From QHXW01 sp035297145 (GTDB lineage Bacteria > Acidobacteriota > Terriglobia > Bryobacterales > Bryobacteraceae), in contig DATGZN010000112.1 in the NCBI GenBank assembly GCA_035297145.1, positions 62,001-126,000 on the forward strand: a stretch of DNA of 64,000 nucleotides, in the 5' to 3' direction. The position numbers were made by a program, and so were the translations under genes. How positions within the stretch are numbered: position 1 is the stretch's first letter; every line of letters starts with the position of its first letter. Under the pieces are notes generated by a model. That model was not told the DNA's origin and made no database searches. It worked only from the letters and a program-made list of their open reading frames with translations. Shown piece by piece: positions 27,118 to 36,980 of the stretch.

Positions 27118-27930
27118 ATGGTTGCCCTGACTTCCATGTCGATTGAAAGGTCGCTGTGGTTAGGCAACGCGCTGTTATGCGCCGCGCTCATTGTGCGGTT
27201 GTATGTCGTCAAATTAGCTTCGACTTACCGCTTCTTTTTTGTTTCCCTGGTTTTTAGTTTGGTTCGTACCGGTTCACTGTGGCCGATTAATGATCGGTCT
27301 CCGGCCTACGCGAACGTCTGGAAGTCAACCGAGCCAATCTCGTGGATGCTGAGCACACTCGTCGTCCTTGAGCTGTGCTCTCTCATTTTCAAGGAATACC
27401 GTGGAATTCAGGTGTTGGGACGCCGGACTATATACGCGAGTCTGGCAACCTCGGTTTTGATATCGCTGATCCTCTTGGCGCCAACGTGGCGGCATTCCAA
27501 CGAGGGGATGCTCTCGATTTCGCGGTTCCTCATGGTCGAACGCGGCGTCGACTCCGCGTTGGTTATCCTTTTGCTCCTTTTGTTGGTATTTCTCGCGCTG
27601 CTCCCGATTCCTCTGAGCAGAAATGTGGTGATTCATAGCATCTTGTATGCGACGTTCTTCATGACTAGCTCGCTCGGAATCTTTATTGCAAATGTGACCA
27701 GTCCCCAAACCCGCCTTGTGATCAGCACCTGCCTGCTAGGGGTCGCATTCCTCTGCTTAGTGGCGTGGATCGGTCTGCTGAGCCCGGAGGGAGAGACCAA
27801 GGTTGCGGTGATGCCTAAACCGCTACCCGCCGCCTACGAGCAGAGGCTGGTGGAGCAACTGTCGAGCATCAACGCGACGTTACTCCGGGCCAGCTCCAAG
27901 GTGGAATCCGCGCGGTTGGTCGGTAAGTAA
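27118..27930 (+). CDS. Seven-span membrane protein of unknown function
   Basis: 270 residues. About seven hydrophobic segments can be picked out: around SLWLGNALLCAALIVRLYVV, RFFFVSLVFSLV, ISWMLSTLVVLELCSLIF, IYASLATSVLISLILL, ALVILLLLLLVFLALLPI, a span near FFMTSSLGIFIA, and STCLLGVAFLCLVAWIGLL. A cytoplasmic tail of about 45 residues rich in Ala, Glu and Leu follows, likely helical (AAYEQRLVEQLSSINATLL). Similar orphan proteins occur in Acidobacteriota; no function is known to me. It has no same-strand neighbours nearby. The second in-frame ATG (residue 7) is an alternative start. Confidence 0.7.
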   Translation: MVALTSMSIERSLWLGNALLCAALIVRLYVVKLASTYRFFFVSLVFSLVRTGSLWPINDRSPAYANVWKSTEPISWMLSTLVVLELCSLIFKEYRGIQVLGRRTIYASLATSVLISLILLAPTWRHSNEGMLSISRFLMVERGVDSALVILLLLLLVFLALLPIPLSRNVVIHSILYATFFMTSSLGIFIANVTSPQTRLVISTCLLGVAFLCLVAWIGLLSPEGETKVAVMPKPLPAAYEQRLVEQLSSINATLLRASSKVESARLVGK

Positions 27931-28011
27931 AACCATTTCAACGCCGAGACGCCGAGGCGCCGAGAAAATCGATTGTGTGGGGAACGGCCTGGCGGTTCGG
28001 AATCGAGATAG

Positions 28012-28203
28012 TTATAGGGGAGACAACCGCCGCCGTCGCCCCTCAGTCTGCCAGGTCAGTGTTTGGTTACAACAATCTCTGATACGCTGGGGCCACTGGC
28101 CTCGCCCCCGAACCTTTTCACAGTCCTCGTGCGAGATCTCATCCTTCTGAGGTCCAGCAGTTACGGTTTCCTGATTCTTCTCGATTGCCGTTTTTCCTGT
28201 CAT
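28012..28203 (-). CDS. Possible small protein, 63 residues
   Basis: A short frame starting TGKTAIEKNQETVTAGPQKD, with charged residues and three Cys further on. The ATG has GGAGA six bases upstream, which is the main support. It shows no family match and no membrane or signal segment. The C-terminal third (QTLTWQTEGRRRRLSPL) looks less protein-like, so it may be a remnant or spurious. Confidence 0.3.
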   Translation of the reverse strand: MTGKTAIEKNQETVTAGPQKDEISHEDCEKVRGRGQWPQRIRDCCNQTLTWQTEGRRRRLSPL

Positions 28204-28365
28204 AGCGATTCTCCGTTTTTAGTGCTCAAGCGCAGCTGATTTTCAGTCCTGACGGCATTAGGCTATGGGAATCGGGGCCCGTGATTCCGCGTGACGAAGT
28301 GACCGAGATCAGGGTTCACCGGGATACTGTTTTTCTGCACGCAATAGGTGCCCCCTGCCAGAGCA

Positions 28366-28521
28366 ATGATTCCCGACGATGAGTACGCACTATTGAATCC
28401 GCTGTTCTATCTTGCATTACCGGCCGCGGTAGTTGTGTCGCTGGCCTGCGCTCCGGTCACGCTCTCGGTCGAGGGCGTCAAACGGCTGCTGCCGGATCAG
28501 GTGATTCAGGTGGCGCATTGA
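28366..28521 (+). CDS. Possible short single-span membrane peptide, 51 residues
   Basis: A short frame with start ATG at 28366 encodes IPDDEYALLNPLFYLALPA, a hydrophobic stretch (AVVVSLACAPVTL) and a polar tail (VEGVKRLLPDQ). Codon positions look coding-like (C/G in third positions). There is no ribosome site at a good distance and no known family, so it may be a chance frame. It ends 18 bases from the stop of the anti-sigma gene on the other strand. Confidence 0.25.
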   Translation: MIPDDEYALLNPLFYLALPAAVVVSLACAPVTLSVEGVKRLLPDQVIQVAH

Positions 28522-28539
28522 AATTGATGCGGCACTTGA

Positions 28540-29241
28540 TTACGTGCTCTTGGCTTTCTGCGCTATCCATCCCGCTAACCAGCCGCCCGAGCCGCTGACC
28601 CACACGACCGCGACGTGCCAGAACATGATGTGTGGCGCATTGAGGATGGGGCAGTGCAGTTCCAGCATGCCGAGACCCGAGAGGCCGGCGAGCGTGCCGG
28701 CGGTGATGCCGGCGGCGCGATAGTCCAGGATGAATCCGCGCCGCAGGATCAGGGCAATCAGGAGCGCGGCCGGGACGGCGCAGGCCAATCCGGCCAGCAG
28801 GCACTTCACGCCTTCCGGTACGAAGTTCTGAAAGTTGTAGTCTTGGAACAGGCAGGCGAAGGCGACGAGCGGCGCGAGAATGCCTATCGTTAGAGCGATT
28901 GGGCCGCTCCGGGTGCCGCCCGCGGGCCTCATCTCGCGAACACTGGCTACTGCTGCGATGCACGCTCCGGCGAGCACTACCGAAAAGATAACGGCACGCT
29001 GAACGAGGCTCAGGACTGGCAGACCGCGCACACCAAGCGCCCAGGCACCGCACAGGGCAACGGCCGCAAATGCGGCGACGAACAGAGACACGAAAGCCCA
29101 TGCGGCGCGCATGGGGCGCACGGAACCGAATGAACGGGGCAGCGAGGCTTTTGCCCGCGCGATAGCCGCGGAGTTGTCACTCTGAGGCGCGGTGCGATTC
29201 GCAGCCTGAGCGAGGATACCGTCCATGTCTTGCGGGGTCAT
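28540..29241 (-). CDS. NrsF/DUF1109-like membrane anti-sigma factor
   Basis: 233 residues. The N-terminus (about 1-40) is cytoplasmic, followed by six hydrophobic spans: WAFVSLFVAAFAAVALCGAW, AVIFSVVLAGACIAAVA, IALTIGILAPLVAFACLF, LLAGLACAVPAALLIALIL, AAGITAGTLAGLSGLGML and a last one near HIMFWHVAVVWVSG. This six-span plan with short loops matches NrsF/DUF1109, a membrane anti-sigma family that holds ECF sigma factors inactive. The ATG directly follows the sigma gene stop with no gap. Sigma and anti-sigma are thus made together, the usual arrangement. The trigger is unknown. Confidence 0.78.
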   Translation of the reverse strand: MTPQDMDGILAQAANRTAPQSDNSAAIARAKASLPRSFGSVRPMRAAWAFVSLFVAAFAAVALCGAWALGVRGLPVLSLVQRAVIFSVVLAGACIAAVASVREMRPAGGTRSGPIALTIGILAPLVAFACLFQDYNFQNFVPEGVKCLLAGLACAVPAALLIALILRRGFILDYRAAGITAGTLAGLSGLGMLELHCPILNAPHIMFWHVAVVWVSGSGGWLAGWIAQKAKST

Positions 29242-29829
29242 TCAGTCCATCCTCGCGGCTGCCGTTCCAAATCCCATCTCCAACAGCACCTGGCGCAGTT
29301 TCTGGTACGCGCGGTGCGCCTTTTGTTTTACCGATCCTACACTCGACGAAGTCGCGCGCGCCACCTGTTCCAGAGTCATTTCTGAAACCTTCAGCATGAC
29401 GATCACCTCGCGCTGGCTCTCGGGCAGAGTACCGAGCAGAGCTTCGAGATCGGGTCCCGGCGGCGACGAACCGGTTCCCTGTGCGGGATCAGGGAGAATG
29501 TCCACCTGCTGCTCGCGGATTTCGGTGCGGCGGACCTTGCGGTAACTATCCACCCTGGTATGGCGGGCGATGGCGTAGATCCAGGGCAGCACCGGTTCAC
29601 CGGGCCGGTAGGAGTGCCGCGCTTCGTGAATGCGTAACCAGGTCTCCTGCAGTAAATCGTCGGCATACCGCCGGCTCACCACTTGAGCCATGAAGAAGCG
29701 ATGCAACTGCGGGCTGACTCTCTCGATCAGGACTTCGGCGGCAACACGGTCCCCTTGCTGGTACGCAGCCATCAGGGATTCCAGGTCCTCAACAGGATGC
29801 GGTTGCACGAGAGAGATCGGCTCTCCCAA
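29242..29829 (-). CDS. ECF-type RNA polymerase sigma factor
   Basis: 195 residues. Region 2 is visible at about 20-95 (QLHRFFMAQVVSRRYADDLL, QETWLRIHEARHSY, PWIYAIARHTRVDSYRK). A Pro/Gly linker follows (about 112-128) and region 4 lies at about 130-190 (LPESQREVIVMLKVSEMTLE, SSSVGSVKQKAHRAYQKLR, a helix-turn-helix for the -35 element). Length and order are those of group IV sigma factors. It is followed immediately by the NrsF-like anti-sigma gene, so the pair probably forms an autoregulated stress module. The regulon is unknown; an ECF promoter could lie just upstream of 29829, but I cannot assign one. Confidence 0.9.
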   Translation of the reverse strand: MGEPISLVQPHPVEDLESLMAAYQQGDRVAAEVLIERVSPQLHRFFMAQVVSRRYADDLLQETWLRIHEARHSYRPGEPVLPWIYAIARHTRVDSYRKVRRTEIREQQVDILPDPAQGTGSSPPGPDLEALLGTLPESQREVIVMLKVSEMTLEQVARATSSSVGSVKQKAHRAYQKLRQVLLEMGFGTAAARMD

Positions 29830-29907
29830 ACATTAGCAAAAAGCGGGAGCGCAAACCCTCTAATGAGTTTCGGGGTGACGGGGGAGAAAGTTACTGTTTC
29901 GCGAGTA

Positions 29908-32340
29908 TTATTCGTGACGCAACGCCTCGAGCGGCTCTACCGCGCAGGCGCGTTGGGCGGGCACACACGCTGCGACGGTAGCGACGCAGGCCAAGACGGC
30001 TACGGCGACGGATACCGGTCCAGGCTCGAAGGCTCGGACGCCATATAGCAAGCCCTGCACGAACCGGCCCGCAACAAACGTCAACAGAAGCCCGAAGGCG
30101 ATGCCGGCGAAAACCAGACGAAGCGCCTCGCCGACAACCAACCACCGCACGTTCGCCCGGGTCGCGCCGAGGGCGACTCGTATGCCGATCTCGCCTGTAC
30201 GGCTGGCGACGTGATATGCCAGCAAGCCATACAGACCCGTGGCCGCCAGCAGCAGGGCGAGCAGGCCGAATGCGGATGAGAACCAGGCCAGAAGGCGCTC
30301 CTCGAGCAGTGAATTCTCGCGCTGCTGTTCCAGATCGCGCGCGTATTCCACGTACTCATGGCGGGCGCCGCGAACCGTGCGGCGGAGCAAATCGACGAAG
30401 CCGATCGTGAGGCCTCGCGTGCGCGCGATGAGGACGCCATATTTCGCCGAGTACGAGTACTGCCAGATGTTGATATATGCTACCGGCGACTTTTCGTCGC
30501 GGGCGTAGTTCAGCCGGGTATCGGCGGCGATGCCGATGATTTCGAGATCCTGGTTCTCCGGCTCGGTCCCCACGCGAATGTGACGGCCGATCACTCTTCC
30601 GTCGGGCGACAACAGCCTGGCGAGCGACTGGCTGACGATCGCGGTCCGCACGCCCTGCGCGCGGCTGGTACGCTCGAAGTCTCGTCCCGCAAGCAGCGGA
30701 ATATCCATGGTTCGCAGGAAACCATCCGACGTCCAGAAGACGCCAGCCTTACGGCTGTCCGTTTCCTGATCGGTGATGAAGCGAACCGGTTGTGGATAAC
30801 CGCCGGACAGCGGTGCGAAATTTGAGTAGCTTGCCGATTCGACGCCGGGGAGGGATTCGACGCGGGCCAGAAGGTCGCGATAGTAAGCCTCGGGGGAGAA
30901 GTTCTCATAACCGTGCGGCACCGGAAAGAGCTGCGCTTCTACCACGCCGCCTGTCTGGAGCCCGAGGGGAACATTGCGCAGGCGCTGAAGCGAGGAAACG
31001 AACAGGCTCGCTCCGGCCACCAGCGCGAGGGTGAAGGCTACCTGAACGGAAATGAGTACGCGCCCTGCCGCGCTAGTCTGAATTCGGCGGCTGGACTGCT
31101 TCAGCGATATTGCCATGTCTACGTCGCTGCTACGCCAAGCCGGAAGCACACCGAATCCGATGCCGGTGATGAGTGCCATTGCGGCCGCAAATGCCAGCAC
31201 TCTGAGATCCGGTGATGCACTCAAACTGAAGTTGATGAACGCGGCCTGCGTCTGTGTCATGAGGACACGATCGGCAGCATAGGCCAAGCTTGATCCAAGA
31301 ATCGTTCCAGTGAGAACCAGCAATAAACTCTCGATGGCAAGTTGGCGGGCCACGCGCGCCCGAGACGCGCCCATTGCCAGGCGCACGGCCAGTTCCCTCC
31401 GGCGGCGCACTCCGCGTGCCAGGAGCAAGTTCGCGAGATTGACGCAGGACGTGAGCAGCACCAGGAAGGAGATTCCGAGGAGCACGTATAGCGGCCGAGT
31501 GAACCGATTGCGCAGCATATAATCCAAGCCGGTCGCACCAGAAACCAGATCCAGCGTTTGCGAAAGAAACTCACGCCTGCGCGCGCCCTGGTAATCGGGC
31601 AGGACAGATTCTTGGAGCAGATGCTGTTGCGAGAACCTCAGCCGCGCTCGGGCCTGTTCCATGGAGACGCCATGCGCCAGGCGTGCGAAGACGTGGACCC
31701 ACGAATAATGCCGGCGCCCCGAGGTCACGTGTGCGTCGCTGGGATCTTGCGCCGCGGGAACGATGGCTCCGGGCCAGAATCCAAGCAGTACGCCGTGAAA
31801 TTGTGAGTCGGCGACGCCAACAATCGTGAACGCTAGGCCATCGATGCGAATGGTGCTGCCGAGAGCATCCGCCCGGCCTCCGAACGCGCGGCGCCAATAG
31901 GAATCCGTCAGGACTGCTACTCTCGCACTGCCTTCACGATCGTCGGCGGGTTGAATCATGCGGCCGATTTCCGCTTTCAGGTCCAGCGTATCGATGCATC
32001 AGCCGGTAGTCGCGAGGATACCAATGGGTTGCGGGTCACCGTGCGCCTCGGTCGTGAGCAAAGGTGTAGAAACGCCGCAGACGCCGGCGAATACAGGTTC
32101 TTTGTCGAGATCATCCAGAATTGTGGACGGCAGCACCGTGTCTATTCCGGCCAGCTCGTGCGGCGCACGCACGCCGGACACCGGCCGCAGCAGAAGCGCG
32201 TTGAGCAGGCTGAAGATCGCCGTGTTGGCGCCAATTCCAAGCGCGACGGACACGACGGCCAACGCACTGGTTACCGGTGCGCGCCGCAACACACGTAAAC
32301 CATACCGGACGTCCCGGGTAATCTCGTCCAGAAACCGCAC
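29908..32340 (-). pseudogene. ADOP-type ABC transporter permease with an in-frame TGA
   Basis: On the minus strand a single frame of 811 codons encodes a MacB/FtsX-like duplicated permease: DVRYGLRVLRRAPVTSAL and a first span (ALGIGANTAIFSLLNALLL), a MacB periplasmic domain, FtsX spans (SCVNLANLLLARGVRRRREL), then a second copy ending VEPLEALRHE. Codon 114 is TGA (31999-32001), between LATTG and CIDTLDLKAEIG. Homologs carry an aromatic residue or Asn-Tyr-Phe near this point, so a TGG to TGA change is likely. The frame is otherwise intact. A GTG at 32340 with GGAG six bases upstream is the likely start, 13 bases past the thiO stop. It may be a recent pseudogene, or a sequencing error may be responsible. 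Confidence 0.8.
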
Positions 32341-32353
32341 GTGCCACTCCGGT

Positions 32354-33463
32354 CTACGAATTGCTTGCCGCCACTGCCGTCTCCACATTGCGCGAGCCCA
32401 GAATCCCTTCGCTCACCATCTTTGCAGTGACGGGCGCCAACAGGATTCCGTTTCGGTAGTGGCCGTAGGCCAGCCACAGGCCGGTATCTCCGGCGCGGTG
32501 GATCAACGGCCCGTGCGAGTCAGCGGCGGGACGGAAGCCGGCCCAGGCGGCCATTGGCTGGTGGCGGCGGATCCACGGCAGGAGCTCGCCCACGCGTGAA
32601 GTGATGCCGTCGACGGAGTCTTTGTCCAGCAAGCGGTTGAAGCCGACCTGCTCCGACGTGGTGCCGGCAATCAGCACGCCGGTGGAGCGCTGTAACAAGT
32701 ATGTATGGCCGCGGCGAAGAATGGGGCTTAGCGTGCCGGGTTCTAGTTGATAACTGGTCAGAATCCCTTTGACGGGAAAGGCCGTGGGCAATGGGGGCAG
32801 GGCAGCGCCGGAAATGGCGATACCCGTGGACCAGGCGCCGGCGGCCAGAACCACGGCGGACGCATGCAGCCTTTCCGCCGGGCTTTCCACCAGGACCGAT
32901 CCTCGCGAAACGTGAAGCGCGGTTGTGCGCCATCCTTCGCGAATCTCAACTCCGGCGGCGCGGCAGGCGACCGTGAGCGCGCGCATGACGTCGCGCGGGT
33001 CGACCAGTGTGTCGTCCGGATAGATAAGCGCTCCGGCGTATTCGCGGTCGCACAGCGGGATCAGATCGCGGAGGCTTTGCCGGTCGAGGATGGTGGACTG
33101 GATGCCCAGAGCGCGCTGTTGTTCAGCACGGCTCGAGAGAGCCTGCCACTCGTCCTCAGCGAAGGCGACGTCGACGCCGCCGCAGACTCGATAATCGATG
33201 GTTACCCCGGAGGCGGCGTGAAGGTCGTCCACAAAGCCGGGGTACTGACGCATGCTTTCGAGAGCGAGGTCGAGCCAGGGCTCGCGAGAGACAATTTCGC
33301 CACCTGGCGCCAGCATGCCCGCACCGGCCCAACTGGCTTCGCCACCTACGGAGCCGGCGTCGACGAGCGTCACGCGCAATCCGGCGAGCGCCAATTTCCA
33401 GGCGATGGAGGCGCCGATGATGCCGCCGCCGATAACGATGGTGTCGGGAGAAGAAGTGCTCAT
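32354..33463 (-). CDS. thiO: Glycine oxidase (ThiO-like FAD-dependent amino acid oxidase)
   Basis: 369 residues. The N-terminal FAD motif is IVIGGGIIGASIAWKLALAG, then GEASWAGAGMLAPGGE typical of glycine oxidases. YPDDTLVDPRDVMRAL sits in the middle, and the C-terminus has WAGFRPAADSHGPLI and WLAYGHYRNGILLAPVTA, where the Arg and Tyr/His contact the substrate carboxylate. ThiO makes dehydroglycine (iminoacetic acid) from glycine for thiazole synthesis of thiamine. No other thi gene is adjacent, so the role rests on similarity alone. It could also be another DAO-family oxidase. The gene lies upstream of the broken permease on the same strand. Confidence 0.82.
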   Translation of the reverse strand: MSTSSPDTIVIGGGIIGASIAWKLALAGLRVTLVDAGSVGGEASWAGAGMLAPGGEIVSREPWLDLALESMRQYPGFVDDLHAASGVTIDYRVCGGVDVAFAEDEWQALSSRAEQQRALGIQSTILDRQSLRDLIPLCDREYAGALIYPDDTLVDPRDVMRALTVACRAAGVEIREGWRTTALHVSRGSVLVESPAERLHASAVVLAAGAWSTGIAISGAALPPLPTAFPVKGILTSYQLEPGTLSPILRRGHTYLLQRSTGVLIAGTTSEQVGFNRLLDKDSVDGITSRVGELLPWIRRHQPMAAWAGFRPAADSHGPLIHRAGDTGLWLAYGHYRNGILLAPVTAKMVSEGILGSRNVETAVAASNS

Positions 33464-33505
33464 GGCTACCTATCATCGTAAGGCAATGGCGGGACAGGAG
33501 TGCCG

Positions 33506-34405
33506 ATGCCCCTGCTTCGATACAATGAAACGGTGATCCATCGGCACATTCTGTTCAACGACCAGGTGCGGGATTCCTCGGAGAAGCTGCTGGCGCCGGG
33601 GCAGGTGGGCCTGCTTGCCGGGTGGGGCGTGTTCAGCACGATCCGCGTATTGGACGGCGTATTGTTCGCCTTCGAACGCCACTGGGCGCGAATGGTCAAG
33701 GACGCAGCCCTGTTCCACGTGCCGATGCCGTGTACCGCGGAAGAGGGACAGCGAAGGCTGTTGGAACTGGTGGAGGCGAACCGGGCGTACAACGCATCGT
33801 TGCGCGTAGTGGTGGTACGCAACGACGGCAGCGTGTGGGCAGGACCGTCGGAGCGGCGGAGCGACCTGATGGCTCTCACTTCGGACCTGCACCACTGGGG
33901 TAGAGGGGTGAACCTGGCCTTGATTCCAAATGCGCGCCATGCGGCATCGCCATTCGCCGGGACAAAGATTCTCTCCTGGGCCATGAACCTGACTTGGGTG
34001 GAGGAGGCGCAGGCCAAGGGTTTGGATGAAGTGATCCTGCTGAACGAGAGGGGCGAGGTTTCCGAATGCACGTCGGCGAATATTTTTATCGCGCGCGGAA
34101 ACCAGGTTTGGACGCCGCCTGTCAGTTCGGGCTGTTTACCAGGTGTGACACGCAGTGTGCTGCTCGAAGAGGTGCACGTTCCGGGATTTGCAATCGGCGA
34201 AAAGGTGCTGCTCCCAGCGGAATTAGAGAGCGCCGATGAGGTCTTTATTACCTCGACCACGCGCGAGCTGTTGCCGGTGCTCGAAATAGAGGGCAAGCCG
34301 TTGAAGCAAGGGGACCGCGCGCGCCACGGCCTCCAGGCGGAGTTCTCAAAATACGTCGAGCGCTACGTGGCCGAGCACCGCACGGCGCAAGCTCCCGCGC
34401 GGTAA
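33506..34405 (+). CDS. Fold-type IV PLP enzyme (branched-chain aminotransferase / ADC lyase-like)
   Basis: 299 residues from the ATG at 33506, with AGGAG five bases upstream. Motifs are LFNDQVRDSSEKLLAPGQ, GLLAGWGVFSTIRV, the cofactor lysine in GTKILSWAMNL (K154), DEVILLNERGEVSECTSANI with its conserved Glu and the phosphate-binding Thr/Ser, and the C-terminal GVTRSVLLEE and DEVFITSTTRELLPV. This is the IlvE/PabC/DAAT fold. A PabC (aminodeoxychorismate lyase) role is possible; distinguishing it from D-amino-acid or branched-chain transaminases needs phylogeny. It is divergent from thiO and separated from the next gene by 142 bp. Confidence 0.8.
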   Translation: MPLLRYNETVIHRHILFNDQVRDSSEKLLAPGQVGLLAGWGVFSTIRVLDGVLFAFERHWARMVKDAALFHVPMPCTAEEGQRRLLELVEANRAYNASLRVVVVRNDGSVWAGPSERRSDLMALTSDLHHWGRGVNLALIPNARHAASPFAGTKILSWAMNLTWVEEAQAKGLDEVILLNERGEVSECTSANIFIARGNQVWTPPVSSGCLPGVTRSVLLEEVHVPGFAIGEKVLLPAELESADEVFITSTTRELLPVLEIEGKPLKQGDRARHGLQAEFSKYVERYVAEHRTAQAPAR

Positions 34406-34547
34406 CAGCCGCACCGCTGAGTGTTTTCCTAATTCCAGCGAATTCCCACCAAACGATCTTATAAATTGCTATTATTGACGGGTTAAAGCAGGCGTTTTCG
34501 CATCAGTTATTCCTCGCTGGTAGATGACTTAGCGGTTTTGCACCGAC

Positions 34548-36980
34548 ATGTTCCTGCATTCCATTTGGCAAGACGTGCGCTATGGATGGAGAGGCCTGGC
34601 TCACCAGCCAGGTTTTGCCTTGCTTGCGATTGCGGCGCTGGCTCTGGGAACCGGCGCGGCCACGACAATCTTCAGCGTGATCAACAACGTTTTATTAGAG
34701 CCGGTTCCATACGCGGATGCGAAGAACCTGGTGGTCATCTCGGTGAACGATCCGGCGCGGGGCGCGCAGGGCGCGCGCCAACTTTTCTCGATTCCCGAAT
34801 TTCTGGAGTACCAGCGAGAAAACAATGTCTTCGAACAGGTGTTCGGGACGCTTCATATCGATGTCCTGTACACGGGCGGCGAAGGGGCGGAGCGCTTTTC
34901 CGGCTCCATCGTGACGCCAAATACTTTTCGCGTGATGGGCGTGCCACCGCTGGCGGGCCGCGCAATTACGCCGGATGACGGCAGGCCAGGCGCGCCGCCG
35001 GTATTCACGATCAGCTACAAATTGTGGATCAAGCGGTTCCAGCGCGAGCCCGTTGTGGGGCGCACGCTGGTGTTGAACGGCAAGGCGCGGATACTGGTGG
35101 GCATCATGCCGCCGCGATTCAGCAAACACGCGGATCTCTGGATGCCGGTGGAGCCCGACCCTAGCGACCCGGAGCTGAAGAACGGGAATTTCCTCATGCA
35201 CGCGCGTCTCAAGCCGGGAGTCCCGATGCGGCAGGCGGAGGCCAATCTGGATTTGATTGCGCACCGGCTGGCGCGGACGTACCCGAGGCAATATCCGGAG
35301 AAGTTCGCCATGCATGTGGAGACGATGACGGATTTCGGTGTAGCCAACTTCGGCAAGGTGCTATACATGCTTGTAGCCGCGGTTGGGCTACTGCTATTGA
35401 TTGCGTGCAGCAACGTGGCCAATATGCTGCTGGCTCGGGCATCGGCGCGCGAGAAGGAAATGGCGGTGCGTGCCGCTCTAGGCGCCAGCCGCTGGCGCAT
35501 CGTGCGTCAATTGCTGGTGGAAGGCTTCCTGCTAGCGTTGAGCGGCGCCGCCGCCGGGTGTCTGGCGGCCTATGGCGGCATCGAGCTACTGGCGCGTGAG
35601 ATTCCCTGGAACCTGATGCCGGAAGAGGCGGTAATCCGCATCGATTACCGGGTGTTGTCGTTCAGTATGGGTGTGGCGGCGTTGACCGCGATTCTGTTCG
35701 GACTCGGCCCAGCCTTGCGGGCGGTAAAGCCGGAGATTGTCGAGTCGCTGAAGGATTCTGGCAAGGGCGTAAGCGGGGGCTTTCGCCGCAGCCGGCTCAG
35801 AAACACGCTGGTGGTGCTGGAGGTGGCGCTGTCGCTGGTGCTGCTGGTGGGAGCAGGGCTGCTTATGCGGACGTTCATCGCTCTGCGGCAGACCGATCTG
35901 GGTCTGAATCCGGACAATATCCTGGTGGTACGCACTCCGCTGCCGCGCGCGCAATACAGATCGGCGGCGGCGAAGCAGCATTTCTTCCAGGCGCTGCTGC
36001 AGCGCCTGTACACACTGCCGGGTGTAGTGGCGGCTACCGAAACCAGCAATCTTCCACCGTATGGGGGCGTCTTCACAGAAATCGATGTGCCCGGCGCCGC
36101 ACACTTGGAGAAACGGCAAGGCATTTTCCAGTTGTGCAGCGAGGGCTACTTTTCCACGCTGGGAATCCGGTTTCTGCGCGGCCGCGCGCTGTCGGAGATG
36201 GAAGTCAAAGATGCGCGCCGGGTAACGGTGGTGAACCAGACGCTGGCACGAAAATACTTTGGGCAGGAAGACCCAATCGGCCGCGAGATCAAGCTGGCCA
36301 TGCTGGCGACAGAAGTGGACCCGCCGGTCGAAAACCCGATGTTCCAGATCGTAGGCGTAGTGGCGGACGTGAAGAATCAGGGCATTCAGGAGCCAGTGAT
36401 GCCGGAGGCGTTCATTCCGTACACGATGACGGGATCGTTTGAGCGTGGAGTTCTGGTGCGGACGACGGGTGATCCCGCCGCAATGTTAAACGCGGTGCGG
36501 CGTGAGATTTGGGCGGTCGACCGCAACGTCGCCCTTACTCTAACGGGAAGCCTCAAAGACATTCTGAAGGAGTATTCTTACGCCGAGCCGCGCTTCAGCG
36601 TGGTGTTGCTGGGGATATTTGCCGCCGTGGGCATGATGCTGGTGGCTCTTGGGGTGTACAGCGTGGTGGCCTACACGGTTTCGCGGCAAACGCATGAGAT
36701 CGGGATTCGCGTGGCGCTGGGAGCGGGCCGGGCGCAAGTGCTGCGCATGGTGCTGGCCATGGGCGGCCGCCTGGTTGGGCTGGGTGTGATCGCGGGTATT
36801 GCCACAAGTTTTGCGGTGACGCGCCTCATTCGGAATCAGATTTGGGGCGTTTCGCCGCACGACCCGATGACGCTCGTAGTAGTCGTGGTGGTGGTGTCGC
36901 TGGCAGGATTTGCAGCGTGCTATTTCCCGGCGCGCAGAGCCACCCGTGTGGATCCGATGGTGGCGCTGCGGCACGAATAG
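34548..36980 (+). CDS. ADOP-type ABC transporter permease (MacB/FtsX-like)
   Basis: 810 residues. The N-terminus reads SIWQDVRYGWRGLAHQPGF followed by the first span (AIAALALGTGAATTIFSVI). A periplasmic MacB-like domain runs to about residue 265, the first FtsX block (LLLIACSNVANMLLARASAR) follows, and a second periplasmic domain and second FtsX block (GVYSVVAYTVSRQTHEIGIR) complete the duplication. The end ARRATRVDPMVALRHE is a family hallmark. These orphan permeases are abundant in Acidobacteriota and lack an adjacent ATPase; a separate MacB/LolD-like ATPase would be needed. The substrate is unknown. Compare the broken paralog at 29908-32340. Confidence 0.92.
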   Translation: MFLHSIWQDVRYGWRGLAHQPGFALLAIAALALGTGAATTIFSVINNVLLEPVPYADAKNLVVISVNDPARGAQGARQLFSIPEFLEYQRENNVFEQVFGTLHIDVLYTGGEGAERFSGSIVTPNTFRVMGVPPLAGRAITPDDGRPGAPPVFTISYKLWIKRFQREPVVGRTLVLNGKARILVGIMPPRFSKHADLWMPVEPDPSDPELKNGNFLMHARLKPGVPMRQAEANLDLIAHRLARTYPRQYPEKFAMHVETMTDFGVANFGKVLYMLVAAVGLLLLIACSNVANMLLARASAREKEMAVRAALGASRWRIVRQLLVEGFLLALSGAAAGCLAAYGGIELLAREIPWNLMPEEAVIRIDYRVLSFSMGVAALTAILFGLGPALRAVKPEIVESLKDSGKGVSGGFRRSRLRNTLVVLEVALSLVLLVGAGLLMRTFIALRQTDLGLNPDNILVVRTPLPRAQYRSAAAKQHFFQALLQRLYTLPGVVAATETSNLPPYGGVFTEIDVPGAAHLEKRQGIFQLCSEGYFSTLGIRFLRGRALSEMEVKDARRVTVVNQTLARKYFGQEDPIGREIKLAMLATEVDPPVENPMFQIVGVVADVKNQGIQEPVMPEAFIPYTMTGSFERGVLVRTTGDPAAMLNAVRREIWAVDRNVALTLTGSLKDILKEYSYAEPRFSVVLLGIFAAVGMMLVALGVYSVVAYTVSRQTHEIGIRVALGAGRAQVLRMVLAMGGRLVGLGVIAGIATSFAVTRLIRNQIWGVSPHDPMTLVVVVVVVSLAGFAACYFPARRATRVDPMVALRHE

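Noticed and set aside
31999..32001. Selenocysteine codon in the ADOP permease
   Set aside because: Permeases of this family are not selenoproteins, no SECIS-like hairpin was recognised nearby, and no selenocysteine genes are in the window. A nonsense change or error is simpler.
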